A stretch of DNA of 64,000 nt from Legionella sp. (GTDB lineage Bacteria > Pseudomonadota > Gammaproteobacteria > Legionellales > Legionellaceae). The stretch lies in assembly GCA_002786205.1 (NCBI GenBank), contig PEQM01000039.1, positions 1 through 64,000 on the forward strand. The letters run 5' to 3'. Position numbers and translations under genes: made by a program. The notes under the pieces were generated by a model, which saw only the letters and a program-made list of their open reading frames with translations, was not told the origin of the DNA and ran no database searches. The first letter of the stretch is position 1. Each line of letters starts with the position of its first letter. This document shows, in pieces, positions 8,608-17,820 of the stretch.

Positions 8608-9876
8608 TCATTTCTGGTGTTTTCGTTTTACTTTCACCATCCGGACACTTCTTATCATATTATCACTCACTCTTAAAATCTCTATTTGATATTGTTCCAG
8701 GCGAAGACAAGAATCTGCTGGTGGGATATACCCCAAATGCTCAATAATTAGTCCACTGAGCGTTTTCGGTCCAATCAAAGGCAAAGACCAATGCATCAGG
8801 CGGTTTAAATGGCGTAAAGTAAGGCCTGCATCAACGATAACCGACCCATCATGTTGTGGGGTAATATCCTGGCTTAAATCAGCAATGTCTGTAGTAAACT
8901 CCCCAACTATTTCTTCCAAAATGTCTTCCATAGTCACCAAGCCAAGAATATTGCCATATTCATCGACAACAAAGCCACTGCGACACTTCATTCTCCGAAA
9001 ATTAACAATTTGCGTATTTAAAGGCGTGGCTTCTGGAATAAAATAAGGTGCATCCGCAGCGGCAATCAAGGTTTCCAGGTTTAAATCATCCTCCAAGGCC
9101 AGATTCAGCACATCACGAACATGAATCATTCCTTCCAAGTGATCAATACCCCCTCTATACAGAGGCAAGCGAGTATGTTGTGCTGTTTCCAGTTGATCTA
9201 AAATTTGCAACCAGGGCTCATCCAAATCAATCCCGACTATATCGGCTTTGGGAACCATTATATCTTCCACTGTGGCTTGTTCCAAATCCAGTAAACTAAT
9301 CAGCATGCTTTTGTGTTCGACTGGCATCAACCCGCCCGCTTCATGCACTACTGAACGCAATTCTTCTCCGGTGAGCGTGTCTTTTTGAATGCGGTCAATA
9401 GAAATACCAAAAAGTCGCAAAATGCTATTGGAAATAAAACTGATGAGTTGTACTAGAGGCGCAAAAACAATCTGCATGATTTTGAGCGGAAAAGAACATA
9501 AAAACGCGGTCTGTTGCGGGTAGATAGCCGCCAAGGTCTTCGGGGTCATTTCTGCAAAAACCAAAATGACGACCGTCAGCAGCACCGTGATTACTGCCAC
9601 CCCCCATTCACCGTAGAAAAACTGCCCGATCAAAGTGGCAATAGTTGAGGCGACAATATTGGCTAAAGTATTGCCTATCAAGACCACACTAAGTAATCGG
9701 TCAGGTCTGGCCAGCATTTGACTTACCCGCAGGGCTTGTTTGTGCTTTTTTTTCACCAGGTATTTCAACTTGTAACGGTTGATAGACATCATGCCTATCT
9801 CGGAAGCGGAAAAAAATGCGGATAAAAAAATTAAACAAAGGAGGATAAGTAATAAACTGGTTGTATGCAATTGCAC
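8608..9876 (-). CDS. CNNM/CorB-type membrane protein with CBS and CorC domains
   Basis: A 422-residue protein with the standard three-part layout: a DUF21 (CNNM) transmembrane domain with about four segments over residues 1-180, including the FFSASEIGMMSINRYK signature; a CBS pair at roughly 195-320; and a CorC/HlyC C-terminal domain beginning around 330. Family members are linked to magnesium or cobalt efflux and ion homeostasis. The start is a GTG preceded by AAGGA at six-base spacing. An exact E. coli counterpart (YfjD-like) is likely but no symbol is assigned. Confidence 0.88.
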   Translation of the reverse strand: MQLHTTSLLLILLCLIFLSAFFSASEIGMMSINRYKLKYLVKKKHKQALRVSQMLARPDRLLSVVLIGNTLANIVASTIATLIGQFFYGEWGVAVITVLLTVVILVFAEMTPKTLAAIYPQQTAFLCSFPLKIMQIVFAPLVQLISFISNSILRLFGISIDRIQKDTLTGEELRSVVHEAGGLMPVEHKSMLISLLDLEQATVEDIMVPKADIVGIDLDEPWLQILDQLETAQHTRLPLYRGGIDHLEGMIHVRDVLNLALEDDLNLETLIAAADAPYFIPEATPLNTQIVNFRRMKCRSGFVVDEYGNILGLVTMEDILEEIVGEFTTDIADLSQDITPQHDGSVIVDAGLTLRHLNRLMHWSLPLIGPKTLSGLIIEHLGYIPPADSCLRLEQYQIEILRVSDNMIRSVRMVKVKRKHQK

Positions 9877-9980
9877 AAAGCATCCTTATTTAATGGGTGC
9901 AAGTCAAAGTCAAAGTATACGGTAATAATGAATAGAGTTGAACAGGCAGCCAAGGTCTTTCTACTTTAATTATACAAGTG

Positions 9981-10005
9981 CATTCTGCGCATAAGGCGCA
10001 GAATG
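9981..10005. repeat. Perfect inverted repeat downstream of ppa
   Basis: CATTCTGCGC and GCGCAGAATG form a ten-base perfect stem around a five-base loop. It sits between the ends/starts of the minus-strand ppa and corB genes and could act as a transcript end or processing stem, but no T run follows on either strand. Confidence 0.5.
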
Positions 10006-10057
10006 AAAGTCCTTTACGTTGACTATCTACTACATTTTGCATGCGTTAGAAGACAAG

Positions 10058-10609
10058 TTATGCTGTTTCTTCTTGATTATTTTGATCATTAAAACGAGCA
10101 ACACAATCTAAAATTTCCTGGCGTGCCTCTTCTGGGCCAGCCCAGCCTTCAATGGTCACCCACTTCCCTTCTTCCAAATCTTTATAATGACTAAAAAAAT
10201 GCTCTAAAGAAGACAATAAATAAGCAGGGAGATCCTGATGTGTCTCTACTGCTTGATACATTTTACTTAGCTTGGTCGTAGGAACTGCTAAAAGTTTTGC
10301 ATCAACACCCGATTCATCAGTCATTTTTAACATACCGACCACACGGCAAGGAATGACGGCACCACTAATCAATGGAGCGGGCGTCACCACCAATACATCC
10401 ACCGGGTCACCATCTTCCGACAAGGTATGAGGGATATAACCATAGTTGGCAGGATAAAACATCGCCGTTGCCATAAATCGGTCAACAAATAAAACACCTG
10501 AATCCTTGTCTACTTCATATTTAACAGGCGCACCATGCATAGGGATTTCAATAATGACATTGATCTCATTAGGAACATCTCGACCACTTTTAATTTGCTT
10601 TAAACTCAT
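10058..10609 (-). CDS. ppa: Inorganic pyrophosphatase
   Basis: Family I soluble pyrophosphatase of 183 residues; hydrolyses pyrophosphate and pulls biosynthetic reactions forward. The catalytic metal-binding motif DGDPVDVLV is at residues 66-74, preceded by the YPANYGYIP segment at about 52-60. Length is typical of the bacterial family I enzyme. A clear promoter lies upstream at 10642-10670 and the gene is divergent from hinT, so it is probably a single-gene transcript. Confidence 0.97.
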   Translation of the reverse strand: MSLKQIKSGRDVPNEINVIIEIPMHGAPVKYEVDKDSGVLFVDRFMATAMFYPANYGYIPHTLSEDGDPVDVLVVTPAPLISGAVIPCRVVGMLKMTDESGVDAKLLAVPTTKLSKMYQAVETHQDLPAYLLSSLEHFFSHYKDLEEGKWVTIEGWAGPEEARQEILDCVARFNDQNNQEETA

Positions 10610-10641
10610 TGAAGTACCTTTCGATTCATAAAAAAAACGCT

Positions 10642-10670
10642 ATTATGCGAAAAAACGGTATAAAAGGCAA
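10642..10670 (-). promoter_or_regulatory. Candidate sigma-70 promoter of ppa
   Basis: On the minus strand TTGCCT (10670-10665) and CATAAT (10647-10642) are separated by 17 bases, placing a start site about 25-30 bases before the ppa ATG. Confidence 0.55.
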
Positions 10671-10718
10671 AGAGAAGCGCAAAAGACATCGAATCGAACA
10701 AAAGCTCGGGACAAAAAT

Positions 10719-10747
10719 AGCATTTTCTACTCTGTTGAGTATATAAT
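10719..10747 (+). promoter_or_regulatory. Candidate promoter of hinT-folE
   Basis: A perfect -10 hexamer TATAAT at 10742-10747 lies 33 bases before the hinT ATG. At 17 bases upstream stands only AGCATT, a weak -35. The -10 match carries most of the call. Confidence 0.45.
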
Positions 10748-10780
10748 ATCTTATAAAAAGATAAATCAGGATTGAAGCCA

Positions 10781-11122
10781 ATGGAATGCTTGTTTTGTCG
10801 TATTAGTGCAGGCCAAATACCTGCAACAATAGTCTATGAGGATGAGGATTTACTTGCCTTTCGTGATATCAAGCCGCAAGCACCTACTCATCTGTTAGTA
10901 ATACCCAAACGTCATATTGCAACGATCAATGATCTGCAACATGAAGAAACCTTGTTGGTCGGTAATATGATTGTATGCGCTAAAAATTTAGCAGCGCAGG
11001 AAAAATTAAGTCATGACGGCTATCGATTGGTGTTTAATGTCAACTCTGGTGGCGGGCAGGAAGTTTACCACATCCATTTACACGTACTGGGCGGACGTCA
11101 AATGACTTGGCCTCCAGGTTAG
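10781..11122 (+). CDS. hinT: HIT family purine nucleoside phosphoramidase HinT
   Basis: A 113-residue histidine-triad hydrolase that cleaves adenosine phosphoramidates. The catalytic HIHLHVL triad is at residues 97-103 and the N-terminal FCRI / DIKPQAPTH motifs are typical of the HinT branch. The ATG at 10781 is preferred to a TTG nine bases upstream because CAGGA stands at good spacing and MECLFCRI matches the family start. The gene ends 11 bases before folE, so the two are probably co-transcribed. Confidence 0.93.
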   Translation: MECLFCRISAGQIPATIVYEDEDLLAFRDIKPQAPTHLLVIPKRHIATINDLQHEETLLVGNMIVCAKNLAAQEKLSHDGYRLVFNVNSGGGQEVYHIHLHVLGGRQMTWPPG

Positions 11123-11133
11123 GATTCTTTACT

Positions 11134-11673
11134 ATGGAACAATTATTTGAAAAACTGATTACAGAATTAGGCGAAGATGTAACGCGAGAAGGCCTGAAAG
11201 ATACCCCTTCCCGAGCAGCGCAAGCCATGCGCTACCTGACCAAAGGCTATGAAGAGCGTCTTGATGACATTATTAATGATGCGCTGTTTGATTCCGACAT
11301 GAGTGAAATGGTCGTGGTCAAAGACATTGAAATGTATTCTATGTGCGAGCACCACCTGCTGCCTTTTATTGGCAAATGTCATGTTGGGTATTTACCTAAT
11401 AAAAAAGTCTTAGGTCTTTCTAAAATTGCACGTATTGTTGATTTTTTTGCAAGACGCTTGCAAATTCAAGAGAGAATGACCAGTGAAATAGCACATTGCA
11501 TACAAGACATTACTAATGCACGAGGCGTAGCGGTAGTCATTGAAGCCAAACATTTATGCATGATGATGCGTGGTGTCGAAAAACAAAATTCTATTATGAC
11601 GACCTCCGTCATGTTAGGAGATATCAAATCCAATTCCAGTAGTCGCATGGAATTTTTAAGTTTGACACGTTAA
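11134..11673 (+). CDS. folE: GTP cyclohydrolase I
   Basis: First enzyme of the tetrahydrofolate pathway, converting GTP to dihydroneopterin triphosphate. The 179-residue short form keeps the zinc ligands C71 and H74 (CEHHLLPF) and C142 (HLCMMMRG), and the substrate-binding region [14 protein letters not shown]. The ATG at 11134 follows AGGATT; an in-frame TTG at 11107 would overlap hinT and add residues unlike the family. Confidence 0.96.
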   Translation: MEQLFEKLITELGEDVTREGLKDTPSRAAQAMRYLTKGYEERLDDIINDALFDSDMSEMVVVKDIEMYSMCEHHLLPFIGKCHVGYLPNKKVLGLSKIARIVDFFARRLQIQERMTSEIAHCIQDITNARGVAVVIEAKHLCMMMRGVEKQNSIMTTSVMLGDIKSNSSSRMEFLSLTR

Positions 11674-11698
11674 ACGACTTAAGGATTAATGTGCGGTG

Positions 11699-11731
11699 AT
11701 TTACCTGCCTTGCGGTTAACGGCAGGTAAAT
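11699..11731 (+). terminator. Hairpin after folE, probable terminator
   Basis: ATTTACCTGCC and GGCAGGTAAAT form an 11-base perfect stem with an 11-base loop, followed by a modest T-containing stretch (TTGCTTTGGG). It lies 26 bases after the folE stop. The weak T tract lowers certainty that it is Rho-independent. Confidence 0.5.
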
Positions 11732-11811
11732 TTGCTTTGGGTATATACAAATAGAACCCTTTATAGGTATCATGAAGTCATGCAAAGTGTATCCATATTT
11801 AGGGATAAAAC

Positions 11812-12930
11812 ATGTTACACTGCAACCCATTACAACTCTTCCATGTTAAGAAGAACCATTCCGTTGAAGATGTAGACAGGAAATTTCGTCTATTAAAAGC
11901 ACTTTCTATTGAATTGCTGGTATTCAATGGCCTGTTACTTACAATAAGCCTTGCTTCTCATCTGTGGCTCATCTCCTGTATTTTATCCCTTCATTCTGCC
12001 GCCCTTTTTTATCATTTAAAGTCAATTCAAAAAAAGAAACATCTCTTTGGAGTCTGCCATGGTCTTAATAGCCTCTATTTTGCCTTCGGCATGCTGATTA
12101 ATTGCTGTTTTATTGGCACACCCAATGTGACTTTAGATTGGTTTTATATTGTCCCGGTCATTGCGACTGTCACGACGGGATTTGAAGGGCTTATGCTTTA
12201 TGGTATTTTATCAGGCACTGGTTTGATTTTGTTTTTAACCAAACTCTTCGTACCCATTGCTTCGATATCAGCCCATATGGCACCCGTATTAAGCTGCGTA
12301 CATCCTATCTTTATTTTTCTTTTGATTTGTACTTTGCTGTATAATTTGTTATCAGAAAACAAACGCCATGAAATGCAACTGAAAGAACAGAATTTTCGCC
12401 TGTCAGCCGATAAAAGAAGACTACACTATCTTTCCCATCACGACCTGCTAACCAATTTACCCAATAAAGCATACTTTTTAGAACAGCTGCATACATTACT
12501 TAAAGAGGACCACCAACCTCCCTATGCGGTTACACTGTATTTTATGGATTTGAATGACTTTAAAAAGATTAATGATCAATACGGTCATGAAATCGGTGAT
12601 TTGCTGTTACTGCAAGTAAGCAAACGTTTGCAGTCTTGTTTTCGAGAAAATGACTTCATTGCCCGCTTTGGTGGTGACGAATTCACCGCACTGATTAAAC
12701 ATCAAGCGCAAGATACTATCCCCTCTTTGTTAACCAAACGCATTACTAAAGAATTTCAAAAATCATTCTTGATTAAAGAAATTAACTTGTCTTGCTCCAT
12801 TAGCATTGGCATGGCAACTTACCCTAAAGAAGCACAAACAGCAGAACAACTGCTGGTTTTTGCCGATCAATCCATGTACAAAAACAAGAAAAAATTCAAA
12901 AAACTGCGATGTTCTGCTGCTACGTCGTAA
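11812..12930 (+). CDS. Membrane-bound diguanylate cyclase (GGDEF)
   Basis: A 372-residue protein that should make cyclic di-GMP from two GTP. The first about 175 residues contain around six hydrophobic segments with no recognised sensor family. A short linker leads to a GGDEF domain with the intact active site RFGGDEF near residue 286. The inhibitory I-site RxxD (REND) stands exactly five residues before GGDEF, so product feedback is expected. No EAL domain is present. AGGGA precedes the ATG. It stands alone between folE and a convergent DUF2490 gene. Confidence 0.92.
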   Translation: MLHCNPLQLFHVKKNHSVEDVDRKFRLLKALSIELLVFNGLLLTISLASHLWLISCILSLHSAALFYHLKSIQKKKHLFGVCHGLNSLYFAFGMLINCCFIGTPNVTLDWFYIVPVIATVTTGFEGLMLYGILSGTGLILFLTKLFVPIASISAHMAPVLSCVHPIFIFLLICTLLYNLLSENKRHEMQLKEQNFRLSADKRRLHYLSHHDLLTNLPNKAYFLEQLHTLLKEDHQPPYAVTLYFMDLNDFKKINDQYGHEIGDLLLLQVSKRLQSCFRENDFIARFGGDEFTALIKHQAQDTIPSLLTKRITKEFQKSFLIKEINLSCSISIGMATYPKEAQTAEQLLVFADQSMYKNKKKFKKLRCSAATS

Positions 12931-12982
12931 ACAAAGTCCAAAGCAACTATTCACAACACGCACCGAAAAGCCAACATTCTAA

Positions 12983-13699
12983 TTATAAACTGACCGTAAA
13001 ATTAAATAAAATCACATTATTTGATTCTTTTTTTTCTGCATTGATGTATTGATTGAGATAACCTACATCCAAAAGAACAGCGGGATTGAGTTGGGCTGCC
13101 ATACCAATAAAAGCACGATTTTGTTCAAACCAGGATGGCGTATGCCAAACAGGATAATTCAAATTGACAAATACTTCATTGAAGCAAGACAAAGAAAAAG
13201 CTGAGCTAACCTGCAAGGGAACACGAAGCCATAACCTCTCGCGAAAACGGACACTGACTTGAGCAAAATCTTCACGCTCTCTTTCTTCCAAGCGAGTTCT
13301 ACTATGTAAATTAGCCTGAGGGGTGTTCCATACGGCCCAATTCACTTGCTGCCATAACCTTTTTTCGTAGTGCAATTTACCCAAAGCATCTTTCGAGACG
13401 ACCCATCCTGGACCGGCAAAAAAAACCACTTGATCTGTTAATCGATAGCCCGCACCCGCAAGCAATAGCCCTTGGTTAAAAACATAGGGATCATCGATTA
13501 AACGCAATTGAGGTTCGAGATAATACTTCCATGCACTGTCTTTTGAAAATGCGCCTACAATCGCCACCGGAGCCCAATATTTATTATAAGAAATAACCGC
13601 ATAAGCCAGCTGATTACAAAGAATAGTGAGTATTATTATCATCAATACCCATATCCTATGGGCATCCCACCGCTTGATTTTTTGTCTCTTGCTTGGCAT
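12983..13699 (-). CDS. DUF2490 family protein, probable outer-membrane-associated
   Basis: A 238-residue protein with a hydrophobic segment at residues about 17-33 ending QLAYA, likely a signal peptide, followed by alternating beta-type sequence and a final aromatic-containing strand (ILFNFTVSL) as in beta-barrel proteins. The pattern (YWAPVAIVG, YLEPQLRL, RTRLEEREREDF, RFRERL) fits DUF2490, an uncharacterised family. The ATG at 13699 is chosen; a GTG three codons earlier is possible, and neither has a strong ribosome binding site. Confidence 0.75.
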   Translation of the reverse strand: MPSKRQKIKRWDAHRIWVLMIIILTILCNQLAYAVISYNKYWAPVAIVGAFSKDSAWKYYLEPQLRLIDDPYVFNQGLLLAGAGYRLTDQVVFFAGPGWVVSKDALGKLHYEKRLWQQVNWAVWNTPQANLHSRTRLEEREREDFAQVSVRFRERLWLRVPLQVSSAFSLSCFNEVFVNLNYPVWHTPSWFEQNRAFIGMAAQLNPAVLLDVGYLNQYINAEKKESNNVILFNFTVSL

Positions 13700-13919
13700 A
13701 AATAACACTTATGATTCAGTGTGGATTGGTAGTTTCAATAGCGAGCCATGCTGTCGTGCTCTAATCGGTTCCAACAGCTCTTCTGCTTGCCAAGACGATT
13801 GCAGCAAAGAATGTAAATCAGACACAGCACTCTCCCTATAAATTGTACTGGCATCCTCTTGGAAAGAAAAATTCATACAGCGTAGGTATTTTTCGTATCA
13901 TTTGCTTTAACCCATCTGC

Positions 13920-13963
13920 TTTTTCCCTGTCTATTCACCGTAGGTTGAATAGGCAGGGAAAAA
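13920..13963. repeat. Long inverted repeat between the DUF2490 and heptosyltransferase genes
   Basis: Two 18-base arms (13920-13937 and 13946-13963) are complementary except for one position that can form G-U on one strand, with an eight-base loop. The stem is closed by five A-T pairs, so either strand's transcript forms a stable hairpin with A/U ends. It lies 24 bases beyond the heptosyltransferase stop and is probably where that operon's transcript ends, though no free T tract follows. Confidence 0.55.
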
Positions 13964-13986
13964 GTCAACGGTGCGCACCAAGTCTA

Positions 13987-15021
13987 TCAGGACAGACCGG
14001 ATTCCACGGCAAAAATTTTTTCTAACCGGTTTAAGACCTCTGCTACAGTAACCAAATGCATGGTTCGCTCACCATGAACATGAGTACCCCAAACATGTTC
14101 AGCATAAGAGCAATTTAAAAATTGGCCTAGTGCATCTGGATAGCGATTCACTACCAAATCCAAATAGGTATAAGGGCCAGAAACCTGAGGGTTAGTCACT
14201 GCATGCAAAGCAACCGTTGGCGTATTGACAGCAGCAGCCATATGTGAAGGCCCCGTATCAGGACATAACAAGGCCTGTGCACGGCTTAGCACGGCCAATA
14301 GCTGTTTGGGTTTGGTTCGCCCAACCAGATTGATTGCAGGCACTTTTTCCATAATTTGTGCGGCCAATTGCTGATCATAAGGACCAGGCCCACCCGTTAA
14401 AACCACATGCACCTGCCAACGACGCTGTGCTTCCAGCAATACCTCTATATAGCGCTCAACGAGCCAACTGCGTTCTGATTTACTGGCCGCAGGATTCACT
14501 ATCAGAATGAGCCCTTCCTTTGGCAACCTCTCTTTTGCCCAGAGAAAGTCTTCCTCGCCAATAGGCAAATCCCAGCGAATGATTTTTTTATCAATGCCTA
14601 AGGGCTCTGCAAACTTGAGAAAACCCTCTAGCGTATGCTCTTTTCCTGACGCTATTTGCTCTTTAATAAACCAACGATGACCATCATTGGCTCTGTGGTT
14701 GTCATAGCCAATTTTTCTTTTTGCTTTAATCAAGGGATAGAGCAAGTTGGTTCTAAAACTGGCTTGTGGCGCTAATAACACATCAAAAGAGCGGCCACTC
14801 ATTTGTTGTTTAAAGCGCCAAAAATCGCCCACTGTTTTTGGTTTATCAATCACAATAAACTCAACATTATCCATGCCCTCAACCAAATCATAGGCAGGTC
14901 GTGAGATAATCCAGGTCAACTGAGCTTCAGGCAAATAGGTTTGCAAGGTTCTAATCAAAGGAACCAGCATTAACACATCACCTAGAGCAGAAAGCCTGAC
15001 AATACAAATAGATTTAATCAT
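13987..15021 (-). CDS. GT9 family heptosyltransferase (WaaF/WaaC-like)
   Basis: A 344-residue ADP-heptose:LPS heptosyltransferase-type enzyme that adds heptose or a related sugar to the LPS inner core at the cytoplasmic membrane. It opens with the family motif ICIVRLSALGDVLMLVPL and later shows NPAASKSERSW, VLTGGPG and LLCPDTGPSHMAAA, the nucleotide-sugar binding region. The ATG at 15021 fits the family start; a TTG-type extension is less likely. It overlaps the zinc-finger gene upstream by eight bases and ends the nnr-to-miaA transcription unit. Which heptose position it serves is not determined. Confidence 0.87.
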   Translation of the reverse strand: MIKSICIVRLSALGDVLMLVPLIRTLQTYLPEAQLTWIISRPAYDLVEGMDNVEFIVIDKPKTVGDFWRFKQQMSGRSFDVLLAPQASFRTNLLYPLIKAKRKIGYDNHRANDGHRWFIKEQIASGKEHTLEGFLKFAEPLGIDKKIIRWDLPIGEEDFLWAKERLPKEGLILIVNPAASKSERSWLVERYIEVLLEAQRRWQVHVVLTGGPGPYDQQLAAQIMEKVPAINLVGRTKPKQLLAVLSRAQALLCPDTGPSHMAAAVNTPTVALHAVTNPQVSGPYTYLDLVVNRYPDALGQFLNCSYAEHVWGTHVHGERTMHLVTVAEVLNRLEKIFAVESGLS

Positions 15022-15208
15022 GTTGCAAAACAAAACGTGCGCTACAGTAAGGACAAACTTCAACTCCCGTTTTTTCTATCGGTAAATACACTTTCGGATG
15101 CGCACACCATAAAGCCATGGCATCAGTAGGACAGCTTAATGGCAATTCATCAGGATGCACTATATAATTCTTTTGCGCACAGGGCGCTTCTTTTTGTTCA
15201 TTTGACAT
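15014..15208 (-). CDS. Zinc-finger CHCC protein (NDUFS6-like)
   Basis: A 64-residue protein of the zf-CHCC family, related to the zinc-binding domain of mitochondrial complex I subunit NDUFS6. Putative ligands are seen in SCP, CAHPKVYLPIE and the closing CPYCSARFVL. Its exact job in bacteria is not settled. It lies 25 bases after miaA and overlaps the heptosyltransferase gene, so it belongs to the same transcript. In E. coli this position after miaA is occupied by hfq, which is not here. Confidence 0.85.
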   Translation of the reverse strand: MSNEQKEAPCAQKNYIVHPDELPLSCPTDAMALWCAHPKVYLPIEKTGVEVCPYCSARFVLQHD

Positions 15209-15233
15209 AAATTCCTCTGACGACTTTTTGTAA

Positions 15234-16172
15234 TTAAAGAAGATTATTATCTATTATTTCCTTAATTTTCGCTATCATTTCACGCTCAAAACCATGCTCT
15301 TCACTATTATAATAGCTTGCAGAAGGCCATTGTCTAAGCCAGGTTAATTGACGCTTTGCCAATTGACGGGTTGCCACAATCCCTTTTTCTCTCAATGTGG
15401 CGCGATCATAAACACCGGCCAAATATTCCAAGACTTGCCGATACCCGACACATCGCATCGACGGCAATTCTGGATTTAAAGCCCACTGCTGTTGTAAGTG
15501 AAGCACTTCCTCTATAAAACCTTGTTGCAACATGAGATCAAAACGTTTTTCAATGCGTTGATGCAAGCCTTGTCTTGGTTCAGGCATGAGTGCCAAATTG
15601 ACAAAAGAGTAAGCGGCATTGGCCTTTTGCTCTTTTAAGAAAATAGACAAAGGAATACCGGTTAATGCGTAGACTTCTAATGCCCGCTGAATCCTTTGTG
15701 TATCATGAACATGGATGCGAGCAGCCGCCTCTGGATCAACGATTGCCAATCGAGCATGTAAAACATGCCAACCCTTCAACGCAGCCTCTGCTTCCATTTG
15801 AGCACGCAATAGCGCATCAGCTTCAGGTAAAGTCGCTAAGCCTTGTTGTAAGGCATTAAAGTACATCATGGTTCCGCCAACCAACAACGGTATTTTTCCT
15901 GTCGCGATAATCCTCTCGCACTGTTGCTGGGCATCAGTACAAAATTGCGCTGCTGAATACGACTCCAAAGGGCTGATGAGATCAATGAGATGATGAGGGG
16001 CTTTTGTTAATTCTTCTGCAGACGGTTTTGCTGTCCCTATATCCATTCCGCGATAAATCATCGCCGAATCCACACTGACAATCTCAAAAGGAAACCGTTG
16101 TACCCAATCACAGGCCAAAGCTGTTTTACCTGATGCTGTAGGTCCCATCAAACAAAATACCAAATTAGACAT
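15234..16172 (-). CDS. miaA: tRNA dimethylallyltransferase
   Basis: Transfers the isopentenyl group to A37 of tRNAs reading UNN codons. The 312-residue protein begins with the P-loop GPTASGKTALA (residues 9-19), followed by VSVDSAMIYRGMDIGTAKP with the conserved Asp and the substrate-contacting region HHLIDLISP. The WLRQWP motif near the C-terminus is also characteristic. It overlaps mutL by eight bases. Confidence 0.97.
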   Translation of the reverse strand: MSNLVFCLMGPTASGKTALACDWVQRFPFEIVSVDSAMIYRGMDIGTAKPSAEELTKAPHHLIDLISPLESYSAAQFCTDAQQQCERIIATGKIPLLVGGTMMYFNALQQGLATLPEADALLRAQMEAEAALKGWHVLHARLAIVDPEAAARIHVHDTQRIQRALEVYALTGIPLSIFLKEQKANAAYSFVNLALMPEPRQGLHQRIEKRFDLMLQQGFIEEVLHLQQQWALNPELPSMRCVGYRQVLEYLAGVYDRATLREKGIVATRQLAKRQLTWLRQWPSASYYNSEEHGFEREMIAKIKEIIDNNLL

Positions 16173-17820
16173 TCCATACCTTCCGACACCAGGCTTCTGT
16201 CAGTGGCTTCACTATTCCAGCCTGAATTTTACTTTCTTTTTCTTGCACTAAAAAAGCATTGAGTTCAACCAATAACTCTTTGTCCAAGAGCGACATCACC
16301 ATTTGTTGTGAAGCAAACAGCTTTTCTTTGATAGTACCAGCATCCAAAACATCACACTCAGCCAGCTGATTAATAAACCATGCCAAATTCAAATAAGGTA
16401 ACATCACCGGAATGCTGCTTATCAGCAATTCATCCTGTGCCAGCTTGATCTCCAAGCCCAAAGAGTGCAGCAGTGACTGAACTAAAGAAAATTGAGTCAC
16501 TATTCTCTTGGGCGCTGGATAATGGACGGCAACCAATAAAGGCCGCTTAGCCCAAAAATCATCTTGATTGTTCTGCTGTTCTTGTAACCACAATTGATAT
16601 AAAGCATGGACATCAATCAAATAGGCTGTCTCGTCCAGCCAGGCGAGCGCATACATTTCATTCACCAACACCCAAGAAGAACCGTCCTTTGTCGACGGTT
16701 CTTGTTTGAGTCCGATGCAATCAAGGCGACGAAAAGAAGGCGCTTTTGCTTTGGGGACAGCAGCCCATTCCGGCGATGATTCATGCACCGCAGCATAATG
16801 AGTTGTTTCTTTGATTACATGAGGTGCTGTTTGTAATGCCTGCGTGAGCTGAGAAACAAAAAAATCATGTACAAGCCGTGGTTGCTGAAATCGTACTTCA
16901 TGCTTGGTCGGATGCACATTCACATCGACTTCCTCGGTATTCAACGTGAAATACAATAAACAAGAAGGAAATCGTCCTGCATGCAAGCGATCGTCATAGG
17001 ATTGTTTGATGGCATGGTACAAGAGCTTGTCTTTTACCATACGTTGATTAATATAAACCCATTGTCTATCATTTTGACTGCGTTGGTAGGTCTGATTACT
17101 TATCCAGCCCCAAAGCCGCATGGATGCATGTTCTGCATCCAGGTAAATAGTATTTTGCATAAACTGACTGCCAAAAATCTTAGCCATTCGCTGACTGGTC
17201 AGACTGTCGTTAGTTGCTGCTGGCAACGTCAATACTACTTTTTTATTGTGTACTAAAGTTAAGGCAATCTGTGGTGCACTAAAAGCAAAACGTCTTACTA
17301 CCGCATCGATAGCCTGAAATTCCAAGCGTTCACTTTTCAAAAAGCGCTTACGCACTGGTGCATTATAAAACAAATCACTCACTTCAATAGTCGTTCCCAC
17401 CGCACGCGCACAAGCCATGATACTTTGCTGTTTGCCTTCATGAGTCAGACACATCGCATGCGCTTGACTGACAGGCTTTGAAGTCAACTTGATTTTTGCA
17501 ACCGAAGCAATACTCGCCAAAGCCTCACCTCTAAAACCCATACTCTGAATGGCATACAAATCATTTAAAGTAGCTATTTTACTGGTTGCATGGGCCGCAA
17601 GAGCCAAAGGCAGATCTTCGGCTAAAATACCTGTACCATTGTCGCTGATTTTTATTTCATTCAAGCCGCCATACCCTACCTCAATGTCAATCCGGGTAGC
17701 CCCTGCATCCATCGCATTTTCTAGTAACTCTTTTACTACTGAAGCAGGACGCTCAATAACCTCTCCGGCAGCAATTTGATTGGCAACAATGGATGACAAA
17801 GGCACTATACGCTGCGTCAT
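16165..17820 (-). CDS. mutL: DNA mismatch repair protein MutL
   Basis: GHKL ATPase that links MutS to downstream repair steps. The N-terminal 330 residues contain IAAGEVIERPASVVKELLEN (motif I), DNGTGI, the GFRGEAL motif and the VDVNVHPTKHEVRF segment. The C-terminal dimerisation half is shorter and lacks the DQHAAxER(x)4E endonuclease motif, as expected for species that use MutH-type or other incision. Length 551 is slightly short compared with E. coli (615). It is embedded between amiC and miaA with overlapping ends. Confidence 0.96.
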   Translation of the reverse strand: MTQRIVPLSSIVANQIAAGEVIERPASVVKELLENAMDAGATRIDIEVGYGGLNEIKISDNGTGILAEDLPLALAAHATSKIATLNDLYAIQSMGFRGEALASIASVAKIKLTSKPVSQAHAMCLTHEGKQQSIMACARAVGTTIEVSDLFYNAPVRKRFLKSERLEFQAIDAVVRRFAFSAPQIALTLVHNKKVVLTLPAATNDSLTSQRMAKIFGSQFMQNTIYLDAEHASMRLWGWISNQTYQRSQNDRQWVYINQRMVKDKLLYHAIKQSYDDRLHAGRFPSCLLYFTLNTEEVDVNVHPTKHEVRFQQPRLVHDFFVSQLTQALQTAPHVIKETTHYAAVHESSPEWAAVPKAKAPSFRRLDCIGLKQEPSTKDGSSWVLVNEMYALAWLDETAYLIDVHALYQLWLQEQQNNQDDFWAKRPLLVAVHYPAPKRIVTQFSLVQSLLHSLGLEIKLAQDELLISSIPVMLPYLNLAWFINQLAECDVLDAGTIKEKLFASQQMVMSLLDKELLVELNAFLVQEKESKIQAGIVKPLTEAWCRKVWNV

